Notes: generated by a model from the sequence alone, not told the origin. A stretch of DNA of 64,000 nucleotides from Aphanothece saxicola GSE-SYN-MK-01-06B (GCA_019359745.1 JAHHGT010000001.1:496001-560000); one strand, 5' to 3'. Counted from the stretch's first letter, positions 8,290 through 16,896 are shown. A program made the numbers and translations.

Positions 8290-9312
8290 ATGAAGCCTTT
8301 CCGCTTGATTCTTCCCTTTCTGCTCTCCACACCGGCCGTCGTGCCGCTCGTGGCTGTTCTTGCTGACGACACCCCCAACACGGTGTCCACCGAAACCCTC
8401 CTGGCGTCCCTGCCCACAGCCGCTGATCGGGTCTGGGTCAAGGTGCGCCGTGCTGTCTCCATCGAGGAGCTCTCCACCGCCCTCGACCTCGATGAGAGCC
8501 GCCTGGCCCGTCTGAACGACGTGGATGAAGACCATCGCTTCGGCAACGGCGACTGGCTCGTGGTGCCCTCCCGGGGCAAGGAGCGCCTGGGACGCATTGC
8601 CTCCCTCGACACCTCGGTCCAGCGCCAGTCCCCGCCCGTCTCCACCCCTCCGCCCGTGGAAAACGACGGCGTGGTGCGCTTCGGCGACACCGTGCTGAAG
8701 CTGGCCCAGCGCTACGGGCTCAGCGTGGCCGAGCTGGTTCGTCTGAATCCGGGCCTGGAAACCGCCCGGCTCGTGGTGGGCAGCCAGGTGCGGCTGGCCC
8801 AGTCGGCCCCCGGCCGCACCCGCATGCTTCTCGGCCTCAAGCCTTCGACAAGCGGCGGCATCAGCTGGCCCGACATCCCGGACTTCGGCGACCCCCAGCC
8901 CCCGTTCAATGGCGGCAACAACGCCCCTGCCACCACCTGGATCTGGCCCACAAAGGGGGTGTTCACCTCCGGTTTCGGCTGGCGCTGGGGCCGGATGCAC
9001 AAGGGCATCGACGTCGCCAACAACGTCGGCACACCCATCATGGCCGCCAAGGAGGGTCAGGTCTCCTTCGCCGGTTGGCACGATGGCGGCTACGGCTACC
9101 TCGTGGAGATCGCCCACCCGGATGGCAGCCGCAGCCTTTACGCCCACAACAGCCGGCTGCTCGTGACCAAGGGCGAGTCTGTGTCCCAGGGTCAGGTGAT
9201 CAGCCAGATGGGCAGCACCGGCCGCAGCACCGGTCCCCACCTGCACTTCGAAATCCATCCCCCCGGCCGCGGCGCCGTCAACCCCCTGCAGATCCTCCCT
9301 CCCCGGGCCTGA
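8290..9312 (+). CDS. LysM / M23 peptidoglycan endopeptidase, exported
   Basis: The preferred start at 8290 gives 340 residues with a standard signal peptide (MKPFRLILPFLL, cleavage probably near residue 24). An in-frame ATG at 8275 is an alternative. Two LysM-like modules follow, the clearer one at about 130-175 (GDTVLKLAQRYGLSVAELVR), which should bind peptidoglycan. The C-terminal M23 domain (about 215-335) keeps its zinc ligands: HKGIDV and PHLHFEI. The family cuts peptide cross-links in the wall and acts in growth or cell separation, sometimes only as an activator of amidases. All ligands are present, so it should be a real peptidase. It ends 46 bp before the tRNA gene. Confidence 0.9.
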   Translation: MKPFRLILPFLLSTPAVVPLVAVLADDTPNTVSTETLLASLPTAADRVWVKVRRAVSIEELSTALDLDESRLARLNDVDEDHRFGNGDWLVVPSRGKERLGRIASLDTSVQRQSPPVSTPPPVENDGVVRFGDTVLKLAQRYGLSVAELVRLNPGLETARLVVGSQVRLAQSAPGRTRMLLGLKPSTSGGISWPDIPDFGDPQPPFNGGNNAPATTWIWPTKGVFTSGFGWRWGRMHKGIDVANNVGTPIMAAKEGQVSFAGWHDGGYGYLVEIAHPDGSRSLYAHNSRLLVTKGESVSQGQVISQMGSTGRSTGPHLHFEIHPPGRGAVNPLQILPPRA

Positions 9313-9358
9313 TCCTGCTCGGGGGTCGTGAAGGTGATCGTCTAGGATCCCTTCAATT

Positions 9359-9432
9359 GGCTCGGTAGCTCAGCTGGTTAGAGCGTGGGATTCATAACCC
9401 CAAGGTCGGGAGTTCAAGTCTCCCCCGAGCCA
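9359..9432 (+). tRNA. tRNA-Met (anticodon CAT), elongator type
   Basis: A 74-nt cloverleaf can be drawn. The acceptor pairs GGCTCGG with CCGAGCC, the D stem is GCTC/GAGC, the T stem is GGGAG/CTCCC around TTCAAGT, and the anticodon loop is TTCATAA with CAT at positions 34-36. The discriminator is A; CCA is not encoded. A G1-C72 pair rules out the initiator, which has an unpaired first base. The anticodon stem closes with an A31-C39 mismatch. A tRNA-Ile with modified CAT cannot be fully excluded, but the body resembles bacterial elongator tRNA-Met. Confidence 0.93.
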
Positions 9433-9439
9433 TTGTGCA

Positions 9440-9458
9440 AATCCCATTTCATGGGATT
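9440..9458 (+). other. perfect hairpin just after tRNA-Met
   Basis: An 8-bp perfect stem (AATCCCAT / ATGGGATT) with a 3-nt loop begins 8 nt after the tRNA end. No T-run follows, so it is not a standard intrinsic terminator; it may mark 3' processing or weak termination of the tRNA transcript. Confidence 0.4.
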
Positions 9459-9556
9459 GATGCATCTGCATGACGGCTTGTTGTGCTGTCTGGGTGATGT
9501 CTTCGCCTGATCCATTCATCCGACCAGGCGAGTCCGTCTGAGGCGCGGTGAGGACT

Positions 9557-9904
9557 TCAGCGCATCTCGATGGCGTTGAGCCGTTCCCGGAAACTGCGGG
9601 CGTTGGCCGCTTCCTGACTTTCTGCACTTTCAACAGGAACCTGCACCGGAGCGATCACGGGCAGCGGGGCCTGGGCAGGGGCCTGGGGGCTCTGAATCGG
9701 GCGGCGGCTGCGGCCATACCCCCCCGCCTGGGAACGGTTCTGCAGGGCCCGGGTGAGGCTCTTGCTGCGGTTGGCGGCACCGACCGTCTCGCCGTCCTTG
9801 GGACGGATCAGGGGGTTGCCTTTGAGTTCGGAGCGCAGCTGATTGATCAGCCGGAAATGGCCGGTGGTGTTGTATTTGCGCAGAACGGCTGGATCCCAAC
9901 CCAT
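9557..9904 (-). CDS. conserved small picocyanobacterial protein, unknown function
   Basis: The chosen ATG gives 115 residues. The first 45 are ordered-looking and charged (WDPAVLRKYNTTGHFRLINQ), and I recognise this opening as one conserved in Synechococcus and Prochlorococcus. The middle is basic. The last third is a low-complexity Pro/Ala/Gln segment (APAQAPLPVIAPVQVPVES) ending in ARSFRERLNAIEMR. There is no signal peptide or membrane helix. An upstream in-frame start at 10006 would add 34 residues but run into the peroxiredoxin gene. It is divergent from the peroxiredoxin gene, sharing a 91-bp intergenic region. No function is assigned. Confidence 0.7.
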   Translation of the reverse strand: MGWDPAVLRKYNTTGHFRLINQLRSELKGNPLIRPKDGETVGAANRSKSLTRALQNRSQAGGYGRSRRPIQSPQAPAQAPLPVIAPVQVPVESAESQEAANARSFRERLNAIEMR

Positions 9905-9995
9905 TGCGGATTCATGGCTTACTTGACAATCATCGTAGGGCCCGGCTTGGTGGGGGCAGCATGGGGTTGATCCGATTTCCGAGGATGGAGCCACG

Positions 9996-10595
9996 ATGAC
10001 CAGCACCGGCAGGCTCGTCGGCCTTCAGGCCCCCGACTTTCGCGCCACCGCTGTGGTGGATCAGGAGTTCCGCGATCTGTCCCTGCGGGACTACCGCGGC
10101 AAGCATGTGGTGCTGCTCTTCTACCCGCTCAATTTCACCTTCGTCTGTCCCACGGAGATCACCGCCTTCAGCGACCGCCACGCGGAATTTGCCCGCCTCA
10201 CCACCGAGATCCTGGCCATCTCCGTCGATAGTCCCTACAGCCATCTGGCCTGGGTGCAGACCGAGCGCAAAAGCGGTGGCCTCGGCGATGTGGCCTACCC
10301 CCTGGTCTCCGACCTCAACAAGGAGATCGCCAGGGCCTACCAGGTGCTGGATGAAGAGGCCGGCACGGCCCTGAGGGGGCTGTTCCTGATCGATCCTGAT
10401 GGCGTGATCCGCCACAGCACCATCAATGACCCGGCCGTCGGCCGCAGTGTGGAGGAAACCCTCAGGGTCCTGCAGGCCTTCCAGCTGGTGCGGAACCATC
10501 CGGGTCAGGTCTGTCCCGCCGACTGGATGCCGGGCGGCCGGACCCTGGCGGCCGATCCCCGGGGCAGCCGCGACTTCTTCGCCGCACTGGACTGA
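9996..10595 (+). CDS. 2-Cys peroxiredoxin (AhpC/TSA family)
   Basis: The protein has 199 residues and reduces hydrogen peroxide and alkyl hydroperoxides, with thioredoxin or NADPH-thioredoxin reductase C as electron donor. The peroxidatic cysteine is in [14 protein letters not shown] at about residue 51 and the resolving cysteine in GQVCPADW at about 172, which makes it a typical 2-Cys enzyme. The GGLGD loop is present; the YF tail of over-oxidation-sensitive eukaryotic enzymes is absent. A GAGG-like ribosome site lies about 12 bp before the ATG. It is convergent with purQ, with only 4 bp between the stops. Confidence 0.95.
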   Translation: MTSTGRLVGLQAPDFRATAVVDQEFRDLSLRDYRGKHVVLLFYPLNFTFVCPTEITAFSDRHAEFARLTTEILAISVDSPYSHLAWVQTERKSGGLGDVAYPLVSDLNKEIARAYQVLDEEAGTALRGLFLIDPDGVIRHSTINDPAVGRSVEETLRVLQAFQLVRNHPGQVCPADWMPGGRTLAADPRGSRDFFAALD

Positions 10596-10599
10596 GCGC

Positions 10600-11253
10600 T
10601 CAGCCCAGGAGCGAGGCCAGCAAACGGCGGCCATCGAGGCCGCCGGTGATCGGGTCGCAGGCCCGTTCCGGATGGGGCATCAGGCCGAGCACTCGGCCCG
10701 TGGCATCGCTCAGGCCGGCCACATCCCCTCGCGAGCCGTTCGGGTTGGCCACATAGCGCAGCACGACAGACCCCTGATCTTCGAGGCGCTGCAATTCCTC
10801 CGGCTCCACCTGATAGCGCCCTTCGCCATGGGCGATCGGCAGGCTGATCCGCTCACCGGCGCCGTAGCCACCCAGCCAACGGCAGCGGCCGGGCTGCACC
10901 TCCAGCTCGCTGCTCTGGCAGAGGAAGTGCAGGTCCCGGTTGCGGGTCAGGGCTCCGGGCAGCAAGCCCATCTCCGTGAGCACCTGGAAGCCGTTGCAGA
11001 TGCCCAGCACCGGGCCACCGCGCTCAGCGAACGTGCGCACCTCTTCCAGCACCGGCGCAAAGCGGGCGATGGCGCCGCAGCGCAGGTAGTCGCCGTAGCT
11101 GAAGCCCCCCGGCAGCACGACGGCGTCAAGGCCGGACAGGTCCCGCTCCTCGTGCCAGAGGAAGCGCACCGGGATGTCGAGACAGCCCTCCAGGGCCCAG
11201 GCCACGTCCCGGTCACAGTTGGAACCGGGAAACACAACGATGCCGACGGTCAT
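10600..11253 (-). CDS. purQ: phosphoribosylformylglycinamidine synthase subunit PurQ
   Basis: PurQ is the glutaminase subunit of FGAM synthase, the fourth step of purine synthesis; it feeds ammonia to PurL. The 217-residue protein starts with [19 protein letters not shown]. The nucleophilic elbow is GICNGFQVL, with the catalytic Cys near residue 86, and the catalytic His-x-Glu is in MPHPERA near the C-terminus. The PurS gene lies 13 bp upstream on the same strand, as in other organisms with the small three-subunit enzyme. The purL gene is not in the window. Confidence 0.97.
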   Translation of the reverse strand: MTVGIVVFPGSNCDRDVAWALEGCLDIPVRFLWHEERDLSGLDAVVLPGGFSYGDYLRCGAIARFAPVLEEVRTFAERGGPVLGICNGFQVLTEMGLLPGALTRNRDLHFLCQSSELEVQPGRCRWLGGYGAGERISLPIAHGEGRYQVEPEELQRLEDQGSVVLRYVANPNGSRGDVAGLSDATGRVLGLMPHPERACDPITGGLDGRRLLASLLG

Positions 11254-11266
11254 GGATCCGCTCCCC

Positions 11267-11533
11267 TCAACCCGCTTCGACCAGATCCAGTGACCAGTCC
11301 TCGATCACAGGATTGGCCAGCAGACGGTCGCTGAGGAGTTCGAGTCGCGCCTGGGCGGTGGCCCGGTCCGGCGCCTCCAGATCCAGTTCGATCGCTTTGC
11401 CGATCCGCAGCCGTTTCACCCCCTCCACCCCGAGCCGGGCAGCGGCGGCCCGGGTGGCCTCTCCGGCTGGATCCAGCACAGAGGGACGCAGGGAGACCTG
11501 AACGCGGGCGTTGAAGAGCGGCACCGGGGGCAC
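11267..11533 (-). CDS. purS: phosphoribosylformylglycinamidine synthase subunit PurS
   Basis: PurS (88 residues) bridges PurQ and PurL in the three-subunit FGAM synthase. Conserved text includes [18 protein letters not shown] at the start, [16 protein letters not shown] in the middle and [10 protein letters not shown] toward the end. It is the first gene of a purS-purQ pair, 13 bp before purQ. It is divergent from the 11.6-kb hypothetical gene, and the short region between them must hold its promoter. Confidence 0.95.
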   Translation of the reverse strand: MPPVPLFNARVQVSLRPSVLDPAGEATRAAAARLGVEGVKRLRIGKAIELDLEAPDRATAQARLELLSDRLLANPVIEDWSLDLVEAG

Positions 11534-11617
11534 GGACGTTTGTTAAATCTTGGCAGCCCGCCCCACCAGCCTTTTCCCGGCTGGCCAGCCTGGGGGTGGT
11601 CCCCTGTTCCGCTAGCC

Positions 11618-11980
11618 GTGGTGCCTTCCCTGCGGAGGTTTCTGCTGGATCCGCTGGCCCCCCGCGTGCTGGCCTGGCTGATGGGTCTGACCGTTGCCTG
11701 TGCCGCCCTTCAGGCCCATTCGATTCCAGGCCTGGTGTCGTTGCAGTGCCGCCTGGCGGATGGTCCCTGGCAGGACTGCCACATGCAGGTGGAGGAGTTG
11801 GGCCTGCACTGGTTCCTGCTGGTGGGGGGGCAACGCCTCGAGTTCCGCCACGACGGCCGGGGCAAGGTGACGATGCTCAAGCCCTCCGGCGGCTGGCAGC
11901 CGGTCAACAGCCGCTGGGTGGAGAACACGGACCTCTGCTGGGATGGGGTCTGCGCCCGGGGGGACATCCCCCTCGACTGA
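11618..11980 (+). CDS. conserved hypothetical protein with N-terminal membrane segment
   Basis: I do not recognise the family. From a GTG at 11618 it has about 120 residues; an ATG at 11540 would add 26 Pro/Trp-rich residues with little coding character. One hydrophobic stretch (VLAWLMGLTVACAALQAHS) looks like a signal anchor. The rest is a compact domain with paired cysteines (LQCRLADGPWQDC and LCWDGVCARG), compatible with an exported protein carrying disulfides. It is convergent with cobW, 7 bp apart. Confidence 0.6.
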   Translation: MVPSLRRFLLDPLAPRVLAWLMGLTVACAALQAHSIPGLVSLQCRLADGPWQDCHMQVEELGLHWFLLVGGQRLEFRHDGRGKVTMLKPSGGWQPVNSRWVENTDLCWDGVCARGDIPLD

Positions 11981-11987
11981 CCCGGGC

Positions 11988-13094
11988 TCAGAGGTGATCG
12001 AGGGCCTGGCGCAGGGGGCCAGCGGCTCCGGCGGTGGCCAGCACCACCAGCTCCAGGCCATCGGCGTCCTGTTCGCCGGGCCCTTCAGCGGGCGCTTCGG
12101 AGGCTGGGGCAGCAGCGCGCTCCTCGTACCAACACTCGAGTCGGCGGCCCACCCCCTGGATCTGCAGCGGCAGCCGCTTGCCTCCCTGGCGCAGCCGGCC
12201 CTTGAGCCGCACCACCGGATGCTCGATCAGCAGCCGTTGCAGCGCCGTTTCAAGGGCGGCTCGCTCCCAGCGTCCGGAGCGGCGCAACAGCAGGGATTCC
12301 ATCGCCACGTGGGCATGGTCGTGGTGATCGTGGTCGTGGTCGTGGTGGTCGTCGTGATCGTGGTCGTGGTCGTCGTGATCGAGGTCGACCTCCTCCCGGC
12401 CGGGTCCATCCAGCACCAGAGAGGGATCGAGGCGACCCCGGGCCATCGGCAACACCACGGTGCCGGGGCGCAGGCCCGCCGCCAGGCTGGATTTCACCCG
12501 CTCGAAGGCCTCCGGCTCCAGCCGGTCAGCACGGCTGACCAGCACCAGATCAGCCGCACCGAGCTGGTCGGCGAACAGATCCTCGATGGCGCTGATGTGG
12601 TCGAGGCTGGGATCGGCCTGGCGCTGGGCTTCGACCGCAGCGGCATCGCCCACCACATGGCCGGCGGCCAGGGCCTCCCCGTCCACCACCGTGACCACCC
12701 CGTGGACGCGGGTGCGGCTGCGGATCTCCGGCCAGCCGAAGGCGGCGACCAGGGGTTCGGGCAGGGCCAGGCCACTGGTTTCCACCACGATGCCGTCGAG
12801 GCGGTCAGCGCGCTCCAGCAGGCGGGTCATGGTGGGCAGGAACTCGTCCTGCACCGTGCAGCAGAGGCAGCCGTTGGCGAGTTCCACCAGGCGGTCGTCG
12901 AGCTCCTCCTCGGGGCAGAAACCGCAGGAAGCGATCAGATCGCCGTCGATGCCCACTTCGCCGAACTCATTGACCAGCACGGCCAGGCGCAGGCCGCTCT
13001 CCAGCAGCAGATGGCGCAGCAGGGTGGTCTTGCCAGCCCCCAGAAAGCCTGTCACCACCGTGACCGGCAGTCGTCTGGAGCGGGTGGCCGTCAT
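11988..13094 (-). CDS. cobW: CobW-family (COG0523) GTP-binding metallochaperone with His/Asp tract
   Basis: The 368-residue protein is a G3E-family P-loop GTPase. Walker A is GFLGAGKTTLL (about residues 16-26), followed by the metal-binding CLCC in NGCLCCTVQDEF near residues 75-78 and SRAD as the guanine-specificity motif. A metal-binding tract made only of Asp and His lies at about residues 237-262, then a CobW C-terminal domain. Such proteins hand Zn, Co or other ions to target enzymes; the name cobW comes from cobalamin synthesis, but many cyanobacterial members are zinc chaperones. No Zur-box-like site was recognised upstream. It is convergent with the preceding hypothetical gene. Confidence 0.9.
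   Translation of the reverse strand: MTATRSRRLPVTVVTGFLGAGKTTLLRHLLLESGLRLAVLVNEFGEVGIDGDLIASCGFCPEEELDDRLVELANGCLCCTVQDEFLPTMTRLLERADRLDGIVVETSGLALPEPLVAAFGWPEIRSRTRVHGVVTVVDGEALAAGHVVGDAAAVEAQRQADPSLDHISAIEDLFADQLGAADLVLVSRADRLEPEAFERVKSSLAAGLRPGTVVLPMARGRLDPSLVLDGPGREEVDLDHDDHDHDHDDHHDHDHDHHDHAHVAMESLLLRRSGRWERAALETALQRLLIEHPVVRLKGRLRQGGKRLPLQIQGVGRRLECWYEERAAAPASEAPAEGPGEQDADGLELVVLATAGAAGPLRQALDHL
12310..12384. repeat. short-unit GTGGTC-type repeat inside cobW
   Basis: About 75 bp of imperfect GTG/GTC/GTGATC units encode the alternating Asp/His tract of the CobW-family protein on the minus strand. The unit purity suggests slippage could change tract length between strains. Confidence 0.8.
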
Positions 13095-13148
13095 CAGAGC
13101 AGACGCGAAGGCAGCACCGAAACCTAGGGGAGGCGCCGCTGCGGGGAA

Positions 13149-13685
13149 TCAGCGGCAGCCGAGGCTTTCGCTGGTGGCCACACCGGTGACGGGATGGCGG
13201 CCGGTCGCGCGGGCACAGAGGGCTTTCTGCTCGGGGAGGTCGAGAACCGCATCACTGAAGTCGGCCCCATCGATCTGGGCATCCCGGAAGCGGCTCTGCA
13301 TGAGCATGGCGTTGCGGAACTGGGCCCCGCGCAGGTCGGCACCATCAAACCGGGTGGCGAAGGCCACGACGTCCTCGAGATCGGCGCCGCGCAGATCCGC
13401 CTGGCGCAGATTCGAGGAATTGAACACGGCCCCGCGCAGATCGGTATCCCTCAGATCGAAGCCCTCCATGGAGGCCTTGAGGAATTCCTGCTGTTGCAGG
13501 TTGCGGCCCCGCAGATCGGGATCGAGATCCTGGAAGGAGCGCTGGGCCCGCAGTTCCGGGGCGGTGATCGCCAGCGCCGGCGCCACCGGCAGCACGGACC
13601 AGCACAGCACCAGGGCGAGCAGGGGCCCCAGCAGCAGGGCAAACCGGCGGCCGTAGACGGCAAAGGACTGGAAGCTGGGGGCCAT
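13149..13685 (-). CDS. exported pentapeptide-repeat protein (thylakoid-lumen type)
   Basis: The protein has 178 residues. A signal peptide or anchor occupies about residues 12-38 (ALLLGPLLALVLCWSV). Pentapeptide repeats of the A(D/N)LxX type run from about residue 50 to 150, for example GADLEDV, DGADLRGAQF and DGADFSDAV, forming a right-handed quadrilateral beta-helix. The tail has two cysteines. Short lumenal pentapeptide proteins (TL15/TL17-like) are common in cyanobacteria and chloroplasts; their function is mostly unknown. It is divergent from the uracil phosphoribosyltransferase-like gene. Confidence 0.85.
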   Translation of the reverse strand: MAPSFQSFAVYGRRFALLLGPLLALVLCWSVLPVAPALAITAPELRAQRSFQDLDPDLRGRNLQQQEFLKASMEGFDLRDTDLRGAVFNSSNLRQADLRGADLEDVVAFATRFDGADLRGAQFRNAMLMQSRFRDAQIDGADFSDAVLDLPEQKALCARATGRHPVTGVATSESLGCR

Positions 13686-13733
13686 GCCACACCGGTACGC
13701 TGCCGGTTCAAGCTATGGCAGACGCAGCCCGTC

Positions 13734-14399
13734 ATGAGCATGTCCCTGCGGGTGGTGGTGCCCCCCCATCCCCTCATTGGCCACTGGCTCACCCTGCTGC
13801 GTGATGGGGCCACCCCGTCGCCTTTGTTCGCCACCGCCATGGCGGAACTGGGCCGCTGGCTGACCTACGAATCCCTGCGCGACTGGCTGCCCCATCGCCG
13901 CGTGACGGTGGAGACGCCCCTGGGCAGCAGCGACGGCCAGGTGGTGGATCCGGAGATCCCCCTGCTGGTGATTCCGGTGCTGCGGGGCGGTCTGGGCCTG
14001 TGGCAGGGGGCCCAGACGGTGCTGCCCTCGGCCCAGCTGGCCCACGTGGGCATCGAGCCGTGCGGGCCGGAGCACAAGCCCCACTGGTTCCTGGATGATC
14101 TGCCGGCCACCATCGATCCCCGCAGCGGCGTGCTGGTGTTCCTGCCCTGCCTCGCCAGCGGCTCGATCCTGCTGGCCCTGCTCGACCGACTCCAGGGCCT
14201 TGGGGTGGAGGGCCAACGCCTGCGGGTGATCACGGCCCTGGCGGCCAACCCCGGACTGCAGGTCGTCGGGGAGCGCCACGGGCAGCTCACCATCTATTGC
14301 GCCGGCATCGACCCCGAGGTGGACGATCGGCACCGGGTCGTCCCCGGCTTCGGGGAGGTGAGTGAACGGCTGTATGGAATCGCCTCCGCCTCTGCCTAG
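13734..14399 (+). CDS. uracil phosphoribosyltransferase-like protein with altered PRPP loop
   Basis: The ATG at 13734 gives 221 residues aligned by eye with UPRTase (Upp) over the full length: LIGHWLTLLRDGATPSPLF at the start, PVLRGGLGLWQGAQTVLP in the middle and a VVPGFGEVSERLYG ending that mirrors the uracil-binding IPGLGD motif. Upp makes UMP from uracil and PRPP. The PRPP loop, normally DPMLATGGS, reads LPCLASGSI here, so the Asp is lost and Thr is replaced by Ser. The ending has FGE where active enzymes have LGD. It may be a divergent enzyme or a regulatory relative. It follows the pentapeptide gene divergently and precedes a small membrane protein gene by 41 bp. Confidence 0.75.
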   Translation: MSMSLRVVVPPHPLIGHWLTLLRDGATPSPLFATAMAELGRWLTYESLRDWLPHRRVTVETPLGSSDGQVVDPEIPLLVIPVLRGGLGLWQGAQTVLPSAQLAHVGIEPCGPEHKPHWFLDDLPATIDPRSGVLVFLPCLASGSILLALLDRLQGLGVEGQRLRVITALAANPGLQVVGERHGQLTIYCAGIDPEVDDRHRVVPGFGEVSERLYGIASASA

Positions 14400-14440
14400 G
14401 CTGGGTTTTCCCTTCCGGGTTCACCAACGCGTGCAGGTTC

Positions 14441-14722
14441 ATGGCTGATACGAGGGAGCAAACGTCCGCCGGCGGCATCGTGTTGCTGGCGGCGGCCGCC
14501 GGCGCCGTGGCCGGAGCCGCGGGCCTGGCGGTCTGGCTGCTGCGCCGCGCCGAACGGCGGCACCTCGTGCAACGCCAGTTGCGGATGCTGCGCATCTCCC
14601 GGCTGGCGGAGGCCAGCGGCGAGCCGGTGGGCCGAGATCAGCTGCACGACCGCGTCCAGAAGCTCAACCAGGCGATCGACGAGGTGCGCCGCCAGCTGGA
14701 GCAGCTGCAGCCCCAGCCCTGA
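14441..14722 (+). CDS. small conserved membrane protein, unknown function
   Basis: The protein has 93 residues. One membrane helix lies at about residues 12-34 (IVLLAAAAGAVAGAAGLAVW), followed by a basic RRAERRH stretch that should sit on the cytoplasmic side. The C-terminal half is a predicted amphipathic coiled coil (DRVQKLNQAIDEVRRQLEQL) ending in Gln/Pro. No domain is recognised. It lies between the UPRTase-like gene and ilvD on the same strand, 48 bp before the ilvD start. Confidence 0.65.
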   Translation: MADTREQTSAGGIVLLAAAAGAVAGAAGLAVWLLRRAERRHLVQRQLRMLRISRLAEASGEPVGRDQLHDRVQKLNQAIDEVRRQLEQLQPQP

Positions 14723-14770
14723 GGGCGCAGGCCCCTCGGTAGGTTGCTGCAGACCCGATCCACCCCGGCC

Positions 14771-16447
14771 ATGCTGCGCTCCGACGCCATCACCAAGGGC
14801 CTCCAACGCTCCCCCAACCGGGCCATGCTCCGGGCCGTGGGCTTCGGGGATGGGGATTTCGGCAAGCCGATCGTGGCGATTGCCAACGGCTACAGCACGA
14901 TCACGCCCTGCAACATCGGCCTCAACGACCTGGCCCGGCGGGCGGAGCAGGCCGCCCGAGTGGCTGGGGCGATGCCCCAGATGTTCGGCACCATCACCGT
15001 CAGCGACGGCATCTCGATGGGGACCGAGGGGATGAGGTACTCGCTCGTGTCCCGCGAAGTGATCGCCGACTCGATCGAAACCGCCTGCAACGCCCAGAGC
15101 ATGGATGGCCTGCTGGCCGTCGGCGGCTGCGACAAGAACATGCCCGGCGCCATGCTCGCCATGGCCCGCATGAACATCCCGGCGATCTTCGTGTACGGCG
15201 GCACGATCAAACCGGGCAAGCTGGGGCCCTGCGATCTGACCGTGGTCAGCGCCTTCGAGGCGGTGGGCCAGCTCTCCGGCGGACGCATCGATGAGGCCGA
15301 ACTGCTGGCGATCGAGAAGAACGCCTGCCCCGGCGCCGGCAGCTGCGGCGGCATGTTCACCGCCAACACGATGAGCTCGGCCTTCGAGGCCTTCGGTCTG
15401 AGCCTGCCCTACAGCTCCACGATGGCGGCGGAGGATCCGGAGAAGGCGGACAGCGCCGCCCGCTCCGCCGAGGTGCTGGTGCAGGCGATCGAGGCCAACA
15501 TCCGTCCCCGGGACCTGCTCACCCGGAAGGCGTTCGAGAACGCCATCGCCGTGATCATGGCGGTGGGCGGCTCGACCAATTCGGTGCTGCACCTGTTGGC
15601 GATCGCCCGCACCGCCGGTGTGCCGCTGACCATTGACGACTTCGAGACGATCCGCCAGAAGGTGCCGGTGATCTGCGATCTCAAGCCCAGCGGCCGCTTC
15701 GTCACCGTGGATCTGCACCGGGCCGGCGGCATCCCCCAGGTGATGAAACTGCTGCTCGACGGTGGCCTGCTGCACGGCGACTGCCGCACCATCGAGGGGC
15801 GCACCCTCGCCGAGGTGCTGGCTGAGGTGCCCTCCGAGCCCCCGGCCGATCAGGAGGTGATCCGGCCCCTCTCCAACCCCCTCTATGCCCAGGGCCACCT
15901 CGCGATCCTGCGGGGCAACCTGGCCGAAGAGGGCAGTGTGGCCAAGATCAGCGGTGTCAAGAACCCGGTGATCACCGGGCCGGCACGGGTGTTCGAAAGT
16001 GAGGAGGACGCCCTGGCCGCCATCCTCGCCAAGCGCATCAGCGCCGGTGATGTGGTGGTGATCCGCTACGAGGGGCCCGTGGGCGGTCCCGGCATGCGCG
16101 AAATGCTGGCCCCCACCGCCGCGATCATCGGCGAGGGGCTGGGTGACTCGGTGGCCCTGATCACCGACGGACGCTTCTCGGGGGGCACCTACGGCATGGT
16201 GGTGGGTCACGTGGCCCCGGAGGCCGCCGTGGGGGGCACCATCGCCCTGGTGCAGGAGGGCGACAGCATCACGGTGGATGCCAGGCAGCGCCTGATCCAG
16301 CTCAACGTGGCCGAGGAGGAGCTGGCACAGCGCCGCAGCGCCTGGATCAAGCCTGAGCCCCGCTACCGCACCGGCGTGCTGGGCAAGTACGCCAGGCAGG
16401 TGAGCAGCAGCAGCCTGGGGGCAGTGACCGACCAGCCCCCGGATTGA
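14771..16447 (+). CDS. ilvD: dihydroxy-acid dehydratase
   Basis: IlvD removes water from 2,3-dihydroxy-isovalerate and -methylvalerate in valine and isoleucine synthesis, in the cytosol, using an iron-sulfur cluster. The ATG at 14771 gives 558 residues, typical for the family; an in-frame TTG 27 bp upstream is less likely. Cluster ligands are visible in [11 protein letters not shown] and [16 protein letters not shown]. Other hallmarks are [11 protein letters not shown] near the N-terminus and [17 protein letters not shown] near the C-terminus. Confidence 0.97.
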   Translation: MLRSDAITKGLQRSPNRAMLRAVGFGDGDFGKPIVAIANGYSTITPCNIGLNDLARRAEQAARVAGAMPQMFGTITVSDGISMGTEGMRYSLVSREVIADSIETACNAQSMDGLLAVGGCDKNMPGAMLAMARMNIPAIFVYGGTIKPGKLGPCDLTVVSAFEAVGQLSGGRIDEAELLAIEKNACPGAGSCGGMFTANTMSSAFEAFGLSLPYSSTMAAEDPEKADSAARSAEVLVQAIEANIRPRDLLTRKAFENAIAVIMAVGGSTNSVLHLLAIARTAGVPLTIDDFETIRQKVPVICDLKPSGRFVTVDLHRAGGIPQVMKLLLDGGLLHGDCRTIEGRTLAEVLAEVPSEPPADQEVIRPLSNPLYAQGHLAILRGNLAEEGSVAKISGVKNPVITGPARVFESEEDALAAILAKRISAGDVVVIRYEGPVGGPGMREMLAPTAAIIGEGLGDSVALITDGRFSGGTYGMVVGHVAPEAAVGGTIALVQEGDSITVDARQRLIQLNVAEEELAQRRSAWIKPEPRYRTGVLGKYARQVSSSSLGAVTDQPPD

Positions 16448-16529
16448 TCGGCCGCCGCGCGATCGGGTTTCAGAATGGTGCAAATCGCCCGTCTTGATGC
16501 AGACCTGCACTGCGGGTGCCTGACCCACG

Positions 16530-16545
16530 CTGCTGATCACAGCAG
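16530..16545. promoter_or_regulatory. CTGCTG-N4-CAGCAG palindrome upstream of the ribbon-helix-helix gene
   Basis: A 6-bp inverted repeat with a 4-bp centre (ATCA) lies about 120 bp before the RHH start in a 216-bp intergenic region. It could be an operator, but no factor is known and this is inference from symmetry alone. Confidence 0.2.
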
Positions 16546-16663
16546 GCTGAATCGCTGTGCTGTCCTTGGATCTCGCCTTTAGATGGTATCCGTTGCCACA
16601 GGAACGGCTGCTTCCCTGCCAGGGCTAATCAGCCTAGATCTGTGGTGTAGCAGCAATGAACCC

Positions 16664-16888
16664 ATGCGAAGCCAATCAACGCCCGGTCCCTTCCTGCGAC
16701 CTGTGCGGGTCACGATCACCATTCCCTACAACGCTTACCAGGCCCTGATCGAGCGCAGCAACCACCAGGGTCGTTCCCTCTCCAATCTGGCCGCCTACCT
16801 GATCGAAACCTCCCTGCAGGCGCTCCATCCCCACGAGCATCTGCAGAGCCGCTCGGAGACGACGGATGTGTTCCAACGACGCAACTGA
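16664..16888 (+). CDS. small ribbon-helix-helix (CopG-like) protein
   Basis: The ATG at 16664 gives 74 residues; an upstream ATG at 16583 would add 27 residues without domain character. The core reads VRVTITIPYNAYQALIERS (beta strand and first helix) then GRSLSNLAAYLIETSL (second helix), which is the ribbon-helix-helix fold of CopG/Arc/MetJ DNA-binding proteins. The tail is polar. RHH proteins act as dimers on inverted repeats. There is no toxin gene beside it, so an antitoxin role is not supported. It is convergent with the AraC regulator; the two share a hairpin between their ends. Confidence 0.75.
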   Translation: MRSQSTPGPFLRPVRVTITIPYNAYQALIERSNHQGRSLSNLAAYLIETSLQALHPHEHLQSRSETTDVFQRRN

Positions 16889-16896
16889 GGGCCATG

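Noticed and set aside
9370-9633. 87-codon minus-strand frame covering the tRNA
   Set aside because: It reads through the tRNA gene and the start of the next intergenic region, so it is not a gene.
16445-16470. Possible terminator after ilvD
   Set aside because: The GATCG/CGATC stem is only 5 bp and is followed by GGGTTT, too weak to call.
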